Below, one piece after another: positions 18,980-27,072 of a stretch of DNA of 61,456 nucleotides (position 1 is the first letter of the stretch; every line of letters starts with the position of its first letter). The stretch covers positions 1-61,456 of the forward strand of contig CANJXF010000024.1 in assembly GCA_947478865.1 (NCBI GenBank), read 5' to 3'. Source of the stretch: Verrucomicrobiales bacterium. Lineage in GTDB: Bacteria > Verrucomicrobiota > Verrucomicrobiia > Limisphaerales > CANJXF01. Under the pieces are notes generated by a model. The model was given only the letters and a program-made list of their open reading frames with translations, did no database searches and was not told where the DNA came from. Position numbers and translations under genes: made by a program.

Positions 18980-21280
18980 ATGAAAGATATGACGATCAAC
19001 ATAACTAAAAGCAACCGAAACAAATTTACAGGGCTATTGCTTCTTGTCTCAATCTCTTGCTGCCTCGTCGGCGGCAATACTCATGCGGCTGACTGGAAAC
19101 CCGTTCCTGGCCACATCCTGACAAAGTGGGCTAGCCAGGTGGATCCGAAACATCCTTTGCCGGAGTATCCCCGCCCGCAGTTGGTGCGCAAGGACTGGGT
19201 CAACTTGAATGGGCTCTGGGATTACTCGATCCAACCTCTCGAAAGCAGCGCTCCGGAAAAATACGACGGCCAAATCCTTGTTCCATATCCGATTGAATCC
19301 GCGCTGTCGGGAGTGAAAAAGCCGCTCACGGCAAAGGAGCGCCTCTGGTATCACCGCAAGTTCAAGGCGCCAAAGCTGGCTGGCGGCAAGCGGTTGCTCC
19401 TCCATTTCGGAGCGGTGGATTGGGAAGCGAAGGTATCTGTTAATGGAAAAGGAGTCGGCGAACACCGCGGGGGGTATGATCCTTTCACGTTTGATATTAC
19501 GGATGCTATCAAAGTCGGTGCGGAAAACGAATTGGTTGTTGCCGTTTTCGACCCCACAGGCGGCTTTCAGCCGAAGGGCAAGCAGAACTTCAACAAGATA
19601 GCCAAACCCGGAGGAATCGCCTACACGCCCACCTCGGGTATCTGGCAGACTGTTTGGTTGGAAGAGGTCTCGTCGAGCTACATCCAGACTCTAAATATCG
19701 TTCCAGACGTGGATCATGGAGTCTTACGCCTGACGGTGATTGCGGCAAATTTGAAGCCAGGAGCCACCGTGAAAGCGGTCGCATTGAGCGGTGGAAAAGC
19801 CGTTGGGAAAACGAGCGGCAATGCAGGCGTTGAACTAACCATTCCAATCCAGGATGCCCGCCTGTGGACCCCTGATGATCCGTTCCTCTACACGCTAACC
19901 GTTGAGGCGGGTGACGATAAGGTCTCCAGCTACTTCGGCATGCGCAAGATTGCGCTCGGCAAGGACGAAAAAGGAATCACACGCATCTTTCTCAATGGGA
20001 AGTCTATCTTTATGGCCGGCCCGCTGGATCAGGGCTTCTGGCCGGATGGAATTCATACGGCTCCAACCGACGATGCCCTGCGCTTCGATATCGCGGAGAT
20101 GAAGAAGCTTGGTTTTAATATGGTTCGAAAGCACATCAAAGTTGAGCCGGACCGCTGGTATTACTGGTGTGACAAGCTTGGATTACTTGTCTGGCAAGAT
20201 ATGCCTAATGGCGATGGCGGCACGGCGGTGGGCAAGGATCAGGACGGCGTGGTTAGAACGCCGGAAGGAGCGCATGCTTTCGAGACCGAGTTAAAGGCCA
20301 TGATTGAAACCCACCGCAATCACCCTTCGATTATTATGTGGATTGTCTTCAACGAAGGTTGGGGTCAATACGACACTCCACGCCTGACAAAATGGGTCAA
20401 GAATTTTGATCAGACCCGACTGGTGAATAGCACCAGCGGCTGGCATGATCAACACGTTGGCGACATCGTGGATGCTCATAGCTATCCGGGTCCGGTTTCT
20501 CCAGAACCCGAAACTGCCCGAGCCGCAGTGCTGGGTGAGTTTGGTGGACTCGGATTGGGAGTCCCTGGTCACGCCTGGGTTGAATCAAACACCTGGGGTT
20601 ACCGATCCGCCATGACCAGCCGGGAGCTTACTCGGAAGTATCTCGATCTCTGGCGTCGGGTGTGGCAGCTCAAAAATGAGTCTGGCCTTTGCGCTGCGGT
20701 CTATACTCAACTGACAGACGTCGAGACTGAATGCAACGGTCTGCTGACCTACGACCGGAAAATCGAGAAGGTTAATGTGGCGCAATTAGCCTCAGCCCAT
20801 CGTGGAATAATTCCTGCCCCCGCCACTTTCGTGCCGATCATGACTACTGCCAAAAAGGGATCCGCGATGTGGCGTTACACATTCAGCCAGCCTACAGACG
20901 ATTGGCTGAAGTCAGCCTTTGACGATGCCAAATGGGAGCAAGGCGCATGCGGGTTCGGCAGCAATATTTCCACCAACCGGATCGTTCGCACGACTTGGAA
21001 AACGGGTGATATCTGGCTTCGCCGCAAGGTTGTTCTCGCGAAAGCAGACTTGAAAACTATTGCCCTGAAAGTTTCTCATGATGAGGATGTAGAGATATAC
21101 TTGAATGGAGTTCTGGCCCGGAAATCCGGAGGTCGTAACCCGGACTATGAGGAAGTCGATATGAGGCCAGAAGCGGAAGCGACACTCAAGGTGGGGCAGA
21201 ATGTAATTGCAGTGCATTGCCGCCCAGGTAAGTCCGGAAATTTCGTCGACATTGATCTGATCAGTGAACAGCAAGAATGA
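18980..21280 (+). CDS. Second glycoside hydrolase family 2 protein
   Basis: A 766-residue paralogue of the preceding gene. It has signal sequence LLLLVSISCCLVGGNTHA (a lipoprotein-type cleavage at one of the paired cysteines is possible), jelly roll WVNLNGLWDYSIQPLES and VDWEAKVSVNGKGVGEHRGG, and barrel motifs RNHPSIIMWIVFNEGWGQYD (acid/base Glu in FNE) and AVLGEFGGLGL (nucleophile Glu). The C-terminus again carries a beta domain with EIYLNGVLARKSGG. Domain order matches the upstream GH2 protein, so the two probably act on different linkages of the same polymer. Sequence outside the motifs differs widely, so the duplication is not recent. Confidence 0.85.
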   Translation: MKDMTINITKSNRNKFTGLLLLVSISCCLVGGNTHAADWKPVPGHILTKWASQVDPKHPLPEYPRPQLVRKDWVNLNGLWDYSIQPLESSAPEKYDGQILVPYPIESALSGVKKPLTAKERLWYHRKFKAPKLAGGKRLLLHFGAVDWEAKVSVNGKGVGEHRGGYDPFTFDITDAIKVGAENELVVAVFDPTGGFQPKGKQNFNKIAKPGGIAYTPTSGIWQTVWLEEVSSSYIQTLNIVPDVDHGVLRLTVIAANLKPGATVKAVALSGGKAVGKTSGNAGVELTIPIQDARLWTPDDPFLYTLTVEAGDDKVSSYFGMRKIALGKDEKGITRIFLNGKSIFMAGPLDQGFWPDGIHTAPTDDALRFDIAEMKKLGFNMVRKHIKVEPDRWYYWCDKLGLLVWQDMPNGDGGTAVGKDQDGVVRTPEGAHAFETELKAMIETHRNHPSIIMWIVFNEGWGQYDTPRLTKWVKNFDQTRLVNSTSGWHDQHVGDIVDAHSYPGPVSPEPETARAAVLGEFGGLGLGVPGHAWVESNTWGYRSAMTSRELTRKYLDLWRRVWQLKNESGLCAAVYTQLTDVETECNGLLTYDRKIEKVNVAQLASAHRGIIPAPATFVPIMTTAKKGSAMWRYTFSQPTDDWLKSAFDDAKWEQGACGFGSNISTNRIVRTTWKTGDIWLRRKVVLAKADLKTIALKVSHDEDVEIYLNGVLARKSGGRNPDYEEVDMRPEAEATLKVGQNVIAVHCRPGKSGNFVDIDLISEQQE

Positions 21281-21343
21281 GGTGATATTTCACCTAGTTT
21301 TGTGTTGAACTGACAGCTGAAAGATTTGATCTCAATCGTAAAG

Positions 21344-22816
21344 ATGAGCTTTTTTAAAAAAATTATCTGCCTAGTGGTGCTGGCGGTCACGGTGGTGGCG
21401 CAGATTTCATATGCTGCCGCAATTCCGCGCCCGAACTTCATCTTGATCCTCGCGGACGATTTAGGCTACGGCGACATCGGTCCATTCGGTTCAAAATCGA
21501 ATCGCACCCCCAACCTCGACCGCATGGCGCGAGAAGGAATGAAGCTCACCAGTTTCTACGCTGCTCCCGTCTGTACTCCTTCGCGAGCGCAGATCCTCAC
21601 CGGCTGCTACGCAAAACGTGTTTCGCTGCCCAACGTGATATTTCCTGCTGCTCCGGTTGGCCTAAGCGCGAAAGAGGCTACGATCGCCGAGTTGCTCAAA
21701 CCGAGCGGCTATTCCACCATGGTTATCGGCAAGTGGCATGTTGGTGATCACCCTGATTTTCTGCCCACGCGCCACGGTTTCGACCATTACTTCGGTCTGC
21801 CTTACTCAAATGACATGGGAGCCAAAACGGCGGACGAGATGGCAGGTTCGAAGAAAATTAAAAAGCCCGGTACGCCACCGCTGCCATTGATGCGCGATGA
21901 CAAAGTTGTTGAGATCGTCACCTCCAAGGGGCAAGAAAAAATCACCGAACGCTACACGGACGAGGCGGTAAAATTTATTCGCAAAAATCAGAAGACGCCA
22001 TTTTTCCTCTACCTGCCGCATGCCGCAGTTCACACACCGATTCATCCCGGCGACAAATTCCGCGGTAGCACCTACAGTCCATTTGGCGACTGGGTTGCGG
22101 AATTGGACTGGAGTGTCGGGCGTGTGCTTGAAACGCTAAAAGAGCTTAAGCTGGATAAGAATACACTCGTGATCTTCACCAGCGACAACGGACCCTGGCT
22201 TGTTCAGGGGACCAATTCCGGAACAGCGGGACCGTTGCGCGGCGGCAAGGGAAGCACTTACGAAGGGGGCGTTCGCGAACCAACGATCGCCTGGTGGCCC
22301 GGTCAAATAGCTTCCGGCAGCGTGTGTGATGCGGTCGCAGCCAACTTTGATTTCTTGCCAACCTTCGTGAAGCTGGCGGGTGGTTCAGTCCCAACCGATC
22401 GAAAGATTGACGGCAAGGACATCGGCCCGCTGTTGCTCGGAAAAACGAACGCGTCACCACACACAGCGCACTACTATTTCACTGGCGCAAAGCTACAAGC
22501 CGTTCGCTCCGGTTCTTGGAAACTGGCTATTGCACCCCGCGCCGGAGAAGCACCAAAGGAGGGTGATGCTTTCACCCCAAGACTTTACAATCTCGACGAC
22601 GAAATCGGCGAACGAACCGATGTGGCTGGCCAACATCCCGAAGTGGTAAAGCGCCTTCAGGAACTCATCTCGGAAATGGACTCTGATTTGGGTGCGGTCA
22701 ATGACGGTCCAGGCGTTCGCCCACCTGGTCGCGTTGATCATCCTATCGGTCTTTGGCTGCCCGGCCAGGAGCCCGCCGCTGCAACCTCTGAACCCAAACC
22801 GAGGCAAGCCAAGTAA
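21344..22816 (+). CDS. Secreted type I sulfatase
   Basis: A 490-residue sulfatase with signal peptide IICLVVLAVTVVAQISYAAA, metal-binding FILILADDLGYGDIGPFG, formylglycine motif PVCTPSRAQILTGCYA, then VIGKWHVGDHPDFLPTRHGF, FLYLPHAAVHTPIHP and VIFTSDNGPWLVQGTNSGT with the usual metal and catalytic residues. Of the three sulfatases here it is closest to the standard arylsulfatase layout. The ATG at 21344 is preferred over an in-frame TTG six codons upstream. It follows the two GH2 genes on the same strand, consistent with desulfation of the glycan that they cut. Confidence 0.9.
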   Translation: MSFFKKIICLVVLAVTVVAQISYAAAIPRPNFILILADDLGYGDIGPFGSKSNRTPNLDRMAREGMKLTSFYAAPVCTPSRAQILTGCYAKRVSLPNVIFPAAPVGLSAKEATIAELLKPSGYSTMVIGKWHVGDHPDFLPTRHGFDHYFGLPYSNDMGAKTADEMAGSKKIKKPGTPPLPLMRDDKVVEIVTSKGQEKITERYTDEAVKFIRKNQKTPFFLYLPHAAVHTPIHPGDKFRGSTYSPFGDWVAELDWSVGRVLETLKELKLDKNTLVIFTSDNGPWLVQGTNSGTAGPLRGGKGSTYEGGVREPTIAWWPGQIASGSVCDAVAANFDFLPTFVKLAGGSVPTDRKIDGKDIGPLLLGKTNASPHTAHYYFTGAKLQAVRSGSWKLAIAPRAGEAPKEGDAFTPRLYNLDDEIGERTDVAGQHPEVVKRLQELISEMDSDLGAVNDGPGVRPPGRVDHPIGLWLPGQEPAAATSEPKPRQAK

Positions 22817-22881
22817 CATTTTAATACCAGATGATCTTACGCTGGTGGAAATTTCAATTGAAACACTCGTAACAAATTTAG

Positions 22882-25401
22882 ATGAATAAGCAAATGATCC
22901 CTTCTCCATACGCATTCGTGGCTCCAGTTACAACAGCCGACCGCCGCAGCTTTCCCCATCGGAGGGCAGGCCGCATCCTAGCCTTTGCTCTTTTGCTCAC
23001 TTGTTGTTGGAGTGGAATTGCACAAAACGCGCCAGGGACATCCGCGTCCCGATGGTGGTCTGAAGGCGTGGAATCCGCGTTGGTAGAGTCGGGAACAAAT
23101 CGCCCCGCTCTGGTGCAGGCGTTGGCAAAGACTTCCGACGTCCAGCGGCCAGGAATGCAGTTTGTCATAGCGAACATGCCCGCGCAGGATTTGCAGGCTC
23201 TGTCTGCGGAGTTTCTGCTGGAGAATCTTTCGCTCGCTTACAAGGCGATGGCGGAAGCGCCATGGGCGAAGAGCATTTCCCCGGAGCTGTTTCTCAATGA
23301 CGTCCTGCCCTATGCGAGCGTGACCGAGCAGCGTGATGATTGGCGGCAAAAACTCTACGACATTTGTAAGCCCTTGGTGAAAGATTGCAAAACGCCGGGC
23401 GACGCGGCCCAGGTCTTGAACCAAAAGATTTTCAAGATGTTCGACGTTCACTACTCGATGAAACGCCGGGCTCCGGACCAGGGACCTTTTGAAACCATGA
23501 AAACTCGTGTGGCAACCTGCACCGGGCTGTCCATTCTGCTCGTGGACGCCTGCCGCTCAGTTGGAGTTCCTGCGCGCATTGCAGGCACACCGCTCTGGAG
23601 TAACAAGACCGGCAATCACACCTGGGTGGAAATATGGGATGGCGATTGGCACTTCGCCGGAGCGGCCGAGGCGGACCCGAAAGGTCTCGATCGAGGCTGG
23701 TTTGTGGGAAATGCATCTCAGGCCGTAAAGAATGATCCCAATCACGCCATTTACGCGTCGAGTTTCAAGAGAACGGGACTGACTTTCCCGTTATCCTGGG
23801 CGCGGGGTGTGGATTATGTGAGCGCGGTGAACGTTACCGACCGTTATACGACCAAGCCAGAAGCCGTTGATCCCGCCAAGATGCGTTTACGGGTGAACGT
23901 CCTCAACCGTCCAGTAGGTGAACGCGTCGTGGCCAAGGTAACGATCACCGATACCGTCGATTCGAAGCTGCATTTTGAAGGCGCGAGCAAAACCGAACCG
24001 GCCGACATTAACGACCATGTCACCTTTTCGCTGCCCAAGCAACGGACCTACATTGTCGAGGCAGAGCAGGGCGGACAAAAGAACCGTCGCTACTATTCTC
24101 CGGGAACGAATAGCGAAGACCTGCTCGTGATCCACCTCACTGGTGTTCCGGTGGTGATGGCTCCTGCGCCAACCAGCTGCGCTCCACCGACTCCGAACGA
24201 GCCGCTTTCCGTTAAAGACGAGGCGAAGCTGAAGGCTGCCGTGACGGAATTTTTCGTGGCTCCTACCAACAAACAAGTTGCCTGGAAGTTTCCGAATGCG
24301 CTCAATTCCTTGTTGGCGAAGAATGAGACCGTTGTCCGGCGGGCGGTTTGGGAAGCTTATGGTGCGGCTCCAATTCACGGAGCCCTGAAGACGAGTTTTG
24401 ATGAGGATAAGGTCCGTTCCGAAGATCACGTGAGCCCCTACACGGTGAAAACCGTCGGCAAGCGTCCCCCCAATGGCTGGGCATTGTTTATCGCGATGCA
24501 CGGGGGCGGCGGCGCGCCCCAGGAACTGAACGACAGCCAATGGCGCCACATGCAGATCTATTATCGCGATCATCCGGAAATGGGTGGTTATCGCTACGTG
24601 GCGTTGCGTGCGCCGAACAACGATTGGAATGGTTTCTATACAGGCTATGCTTATCCGTTGATTGCGAATTTGGTCCAGCAATTTCTGCTCTTCAGTGATG
24701 TGGATCCGAACAAAGTCTTCATCATGGGCTATTCGCACGGCGGTTATGGTGCGTTTGGCATCGGGCCCAAGATGCCCTACCGTTTCGCGGCTATTCATTC
24801 CAGCGCTGCAGCCCCAGCCGATGGCGCGAAGCCGCAAACCCTGCGCAACACCCCATTCACCTACATGGTCGGCGAAAAGGACACTGCTCACGGCCGCATC
24901 AATCGCGCTCGGGATTTCGCCTTGGCGATTGCAAGTCTTCGGGGCGACCGCACGGATATCTTTCCGGTCACTGTATCAATCATTGCCGACCATCCGCACT
25001 CGGGTTTGCCGGATCGCGAGAAGATTGCGGAGATGTATCCGGCGGTGCGCAATCCGGTTCCGACCGAACTGACGTGGACTTTGACGGATCGGGTGATTCA
25101 CGACTTCTTCTGGCTCTATAGTCCGGCTCCAGAAAGCGGAAGGGAATTTGACGCCACCTGTCGCGATAATCGGGTGACAGTGACCGCAACGAATCTCACC
25201 GCCGGTACCGTTTTGCTGGATAGCCGGCTCATTGATTTTAAGAAACCGGTGATGCTCGAACTCAACGGCCGGACCCGCAAAATTAAACTTACGCCAGACC
25301 TTCGCACCCTTTGCGAAACCATGCAGCGCCGGGGTGATCCAGACCTGGCGTTCACCGCCGAAATTGCTCTGCCGTTAGAACGCCAGACCGCCGCAAAATG
25401 A
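22882..25401 (+). CDS. Transglutaminase-like and esterase fusion protein
   Basis: An 839-residue protein with a hydrophobic export segment (ILAFALLLTCCWSGIAQ). Residues about 200-275 are a transglutaminase-like cysteine protease fold: ATCTGLSILLVDACRSVGVP with candidate Cys213, then GNHTWVEIWDGDWHF with candidate His246 and Asp253. Residues about 525-720 are an alpha/beta-hydrolase of the secreted esterase type: AMHGGGGAPQELND, VFIMGYSHGGYGAFG with nucleophile Ser618, and IADHPHSGLPDRE with the likely catalytic His. The pairing suggests processing of peptide- or ester-decorated polymer outside the cytoplasm. It overlaps the next gene by 4 bp (ATGA), so the two are translationally coupled. The two-domain reading is secure; the substrate is unknown. 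Confidence 0.75.
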   Translation: MNKQMIPSPYAFVAPVTTADRRSFPHRRAGRILAFALLLTCCWSGIAQNAPGTSASRWWSEGVESALVESGTNRPALVQALAKTSDVQRPGMQFVIANMPAQDLQALSAEFLLENLSLAYKAMAEAPWAKSISPELFLNDVLPYASVTEQRDDWRQKLYDICKPLVKDCKTPGDAAQVLNQKIFKMFDVHYSMKRRAPDQGPFETMKTRVATCTGLSILLVDACRSVGVPARIAGTPLWSNKTGNHTWVEIWDGDWHFAGAAEADPKGLDRGWFVGNASQAVKNDPNHAIYASSFKRTGLTFPLSWARGVDYVSAVNVTDRYTTKPEAVDPAKMRLRVNVLNRPVGERVVAKVTITDTVDSKLHFEGASKTEPADINDHVTFSLPKQRTYIVEAEQGGQKNRRYYSPGTNSEDLLVIHLTGVPVVMAPAPTSCAPPTPNEPLSVKDEAKLKAAVTEFFVAPTNKQVAWKFPNALNSLLAKNETVVRRAVWEAYGAAPIHGALKTSFDEDKVRSEDHVSPYTVKTVGKRPPNGWALFIAMHGGGGAPQELNDSQWRHMQIYYRDHPEMGGYRYVALRAPNNDWNGFYTGYAYPLIANLVQQFLLFSDVDPNKVFIMGYSHGGYGAFGIGPKMPYRFAAIHSSAAAPADGAKPQTLRNTPFTYMVGEKDTAHGRINRARDFALAIASLRGDRTDIFPVTVSIIADHPHSGLPDREKIAEMYPAVRNPVPTELTWTLTDRVIHDFFWLYSPAPESGREFDATCRDNRVTVTATNLTAGTVLLDSRLIDFKKPVMLELNGRTRKIKLTPDLRTLCETMQRRGDPDLAFTAEIALPLERQTAAK

Positions 25402-26312
25402 AAAGGTTTTGCTGGCTGGCATTTCTCGCCACATCCACCGCGCTGATTGCGCACGGGGCGGAGTGGAAATTTCCATGCCCCGAAAAGGAGATTGCCAGCT
25501 ACACGGCCTACCATGTGCATGAGCCGTTGCGCATCGATGGCAAGCTCGATGAGAACGCTTGGCGCAAGGCGCCCCGGTCGCCTCGGTTTCAGGATATTAT
25601 TTCTGGGCAGCCCGCGCTGCACGACACCTTTGCCGCAGTGCTTTGGGATGAGGTGAACATCTATGTTGCCTACCATGTCGAGGAACCGTTCGTGGGTGCA
25701 AGCTTCACGAGCAACAATGCCCCGGTATGGCAGGAGAATGACGTGGAAATCTTTATAGCCGGGCAGGACGCCTACTATGAGTTCGAGATCAACGCGTTCA
25801 ATACCACTTATGAAGCATTGTTCATTTGGACCGATGCGTATGAGCGGGGCGGCTTTGCTGCGTCAGCGGAGTTCGAGCGGAAGAAAATGCAGGGATTCAA
25901 CGGCGTCGAGTACAAGACTCACCCGCGTGGTAAGCGACTTGGGAACTTCAACTGGCACTTTCCCGGCAAGCAGACGGCGGTGTTCATCGATGGCACGATT
26001 AACAACCATCGCGACCATGATCGTGGATGGACCGTAGAACTCGCCTTCCCCTGGAAAGGGCTGGCAACGCTCGCCAAGGCCGATGGTCGATCTCTGCCAG
26101 CCAAAGAGGGCGATGTCTGGCGCATGGATTTTTCAAGGTTCAACCAATACAAGGAAGCCCCGCCCGCCAAGGATTCCGGTGGCTGGGTGTGGAGTCGTCA
26201 CGGGGTTTGGGATTCACATATCCCGGAGTGCTTTCCCTATATCCGATTCACCACGAACGATGTGAGCGTGGCAAAAGAATCTCAACACCTGTCAAATCCA
26301 ATTAAACAATAA
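25398..26312 (+). CDS. CBM9-like domain protein, exported
   Basis: A 304-residue protein with signal peptide MKRFCWLAFLATSTALIAHG and the pattern of the family 9-type carbohydrate-binding domain: VHEPLRIDGKLDENAWRKAP, AAVLWDEVNIYVAYHVEEPF, WQENDVEIFIAGQDAYYEFEIN, WTVELAFPWKGLATLA. Proteins of this kind occur beside glycosidases and often bind sugar without an obvious catalytic site. It is coupled to the upstream transglutaminase-esterase gene by a 4-bp overlap, and 14 bp separate it from the DUF1080 gene, so the three probably form one transcript. Confidence 0.75.
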   Translation: MKRFCWLAFLATSTALIAHGAEWKFPCPEKEIASYTAYHVHEPLRIDGKLDENAWRKAPRSPRFQDIISGQPALHDTFAAVLWDEVNIYVAYHVEEPFVGASFTSNNAPVWQENDVEIFIAGQDAYYEFEINAFNTTYEALFIWTDAYERGGFAASAEFERKKMQGFNGVEYKTHPRGKRLGNFNWHFPGKQTAVFIDGTINNHRDHDRGWTVELAFPWKGLATLAKADGRSLPAKEGDVWRMDFSRFNQYKEAPPAKDSGGWVWSRHGVWDSHIPECFPYIRFTTNDVSVAKESQHLSNPIKQ

Positions 26313-26326
26313 AAAAAGACAAAACT

Positions 26327-27055
26327 ATGAAGCCTAATATCCGAACCACGTTCCTCACCCTCCTGATCGCAAGCTCCATTTGCACAGGCTCGACCTTATC
26401 CCTTTTCGCTGCGGATGCAGCCAAGGTGGTGGAGCCGCCGGTGGTTAACCCCGGCCCGGCGGGAGGTCCGCCATCCGACGCTATTGTTCTTTTTGACGGT
26501 AAGGACCTGTCGAAATGGCGGAATCCCAAAGGTGATGGCGCGAAATGGCGGGTAGAGAATGGTTGCGCGGAGGTCAATGCCACAGGAAGTGTGTTCACAC
26601 GCCAGGAATTTGGTGATGTCCAATTGCATGTGGAATGGGCTTCGCCTGCTGAGGTGAATGGTTCAGACCAAGGACGCGGTAATAGCGGCGTGTATCTCAT
26701 GGGTCGCTACGAGATTCAGGTGCTCGACTGTTATGAGAACAAGACCTATCCCAACGGACAGACGGCGGCGCTTTATAGCATTGCTCCTCCGCTGGTGAAT
26801 GCTTGCCGCAAGCCAGGCGAGTGGCAGACCTACGACATTGTTTTCCACGCACCGAAACAAGCGGCCGGTGGAAAAGTGGAGCCCGGGTCTATCACGGTGC
26901 TGCATAACGGCGTGTTGGCGCAGGATCACATCCCGGTCAACGGTCAATCCACCACTGCGGCGCCGCTTAATGGCATTGCCGCTTCTGGTCCTTTGATGTT
27001 ACAAGATCATGGAAATCCAGTGCGCTACCGGAACATTTGGATCCGAAAACTCTAG
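26327..27055 (+). CDS. DUF1080 (3-keto-disaccharide hydrolase-type) protein
   Basis: A 242-residue exported protein (signal LLIASSICTGSTLSLFAA) with the classic DUF1080 pattern: AIVLFDGKDLSKWRNPKGDG, DVQLHVEWASPAEVNGSDQG, RGNSGVYLMGRYEIQVLDCY, EWQTYDIVFHAPK, GPLMLQDHGNPVRYRNIWIR. It has a concanavalin-like fold. Some family members cleave 3-keto-glycosides produced by sugar oxidoreductases, which fits the Gfo/Idh/MocA-type oxidoreductase encoded at 29858-31204 and the sugar-dehydrogenase propellers nearby. The next gene begins 17 bp after it. Confidence 0.9.
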   Translation: MKPNIRTTFLTLLIASSICTGSTLSLFAADAAKVVEPPVVNPGPAGGPPSDAIVLFDGKDLSKWRNPKGDGAKWRVENGCAEVNATGSVFTRQEFGDVQLHVEWASPAEVNGSDQGRGNSGVYLMGRYEIQVLDCYENKTYPNGQTAALYSIAPPLVNACRKPGEWQTYDIVFHAPKQAAGGKVEPGSITVLHNGVLAQDHIPVNGQSTTAAPLNGIAASGPLMLQDHGNPVRYRNIWIRKL

Positions 27056-27072
27056 AACAACTACCCAGATTC

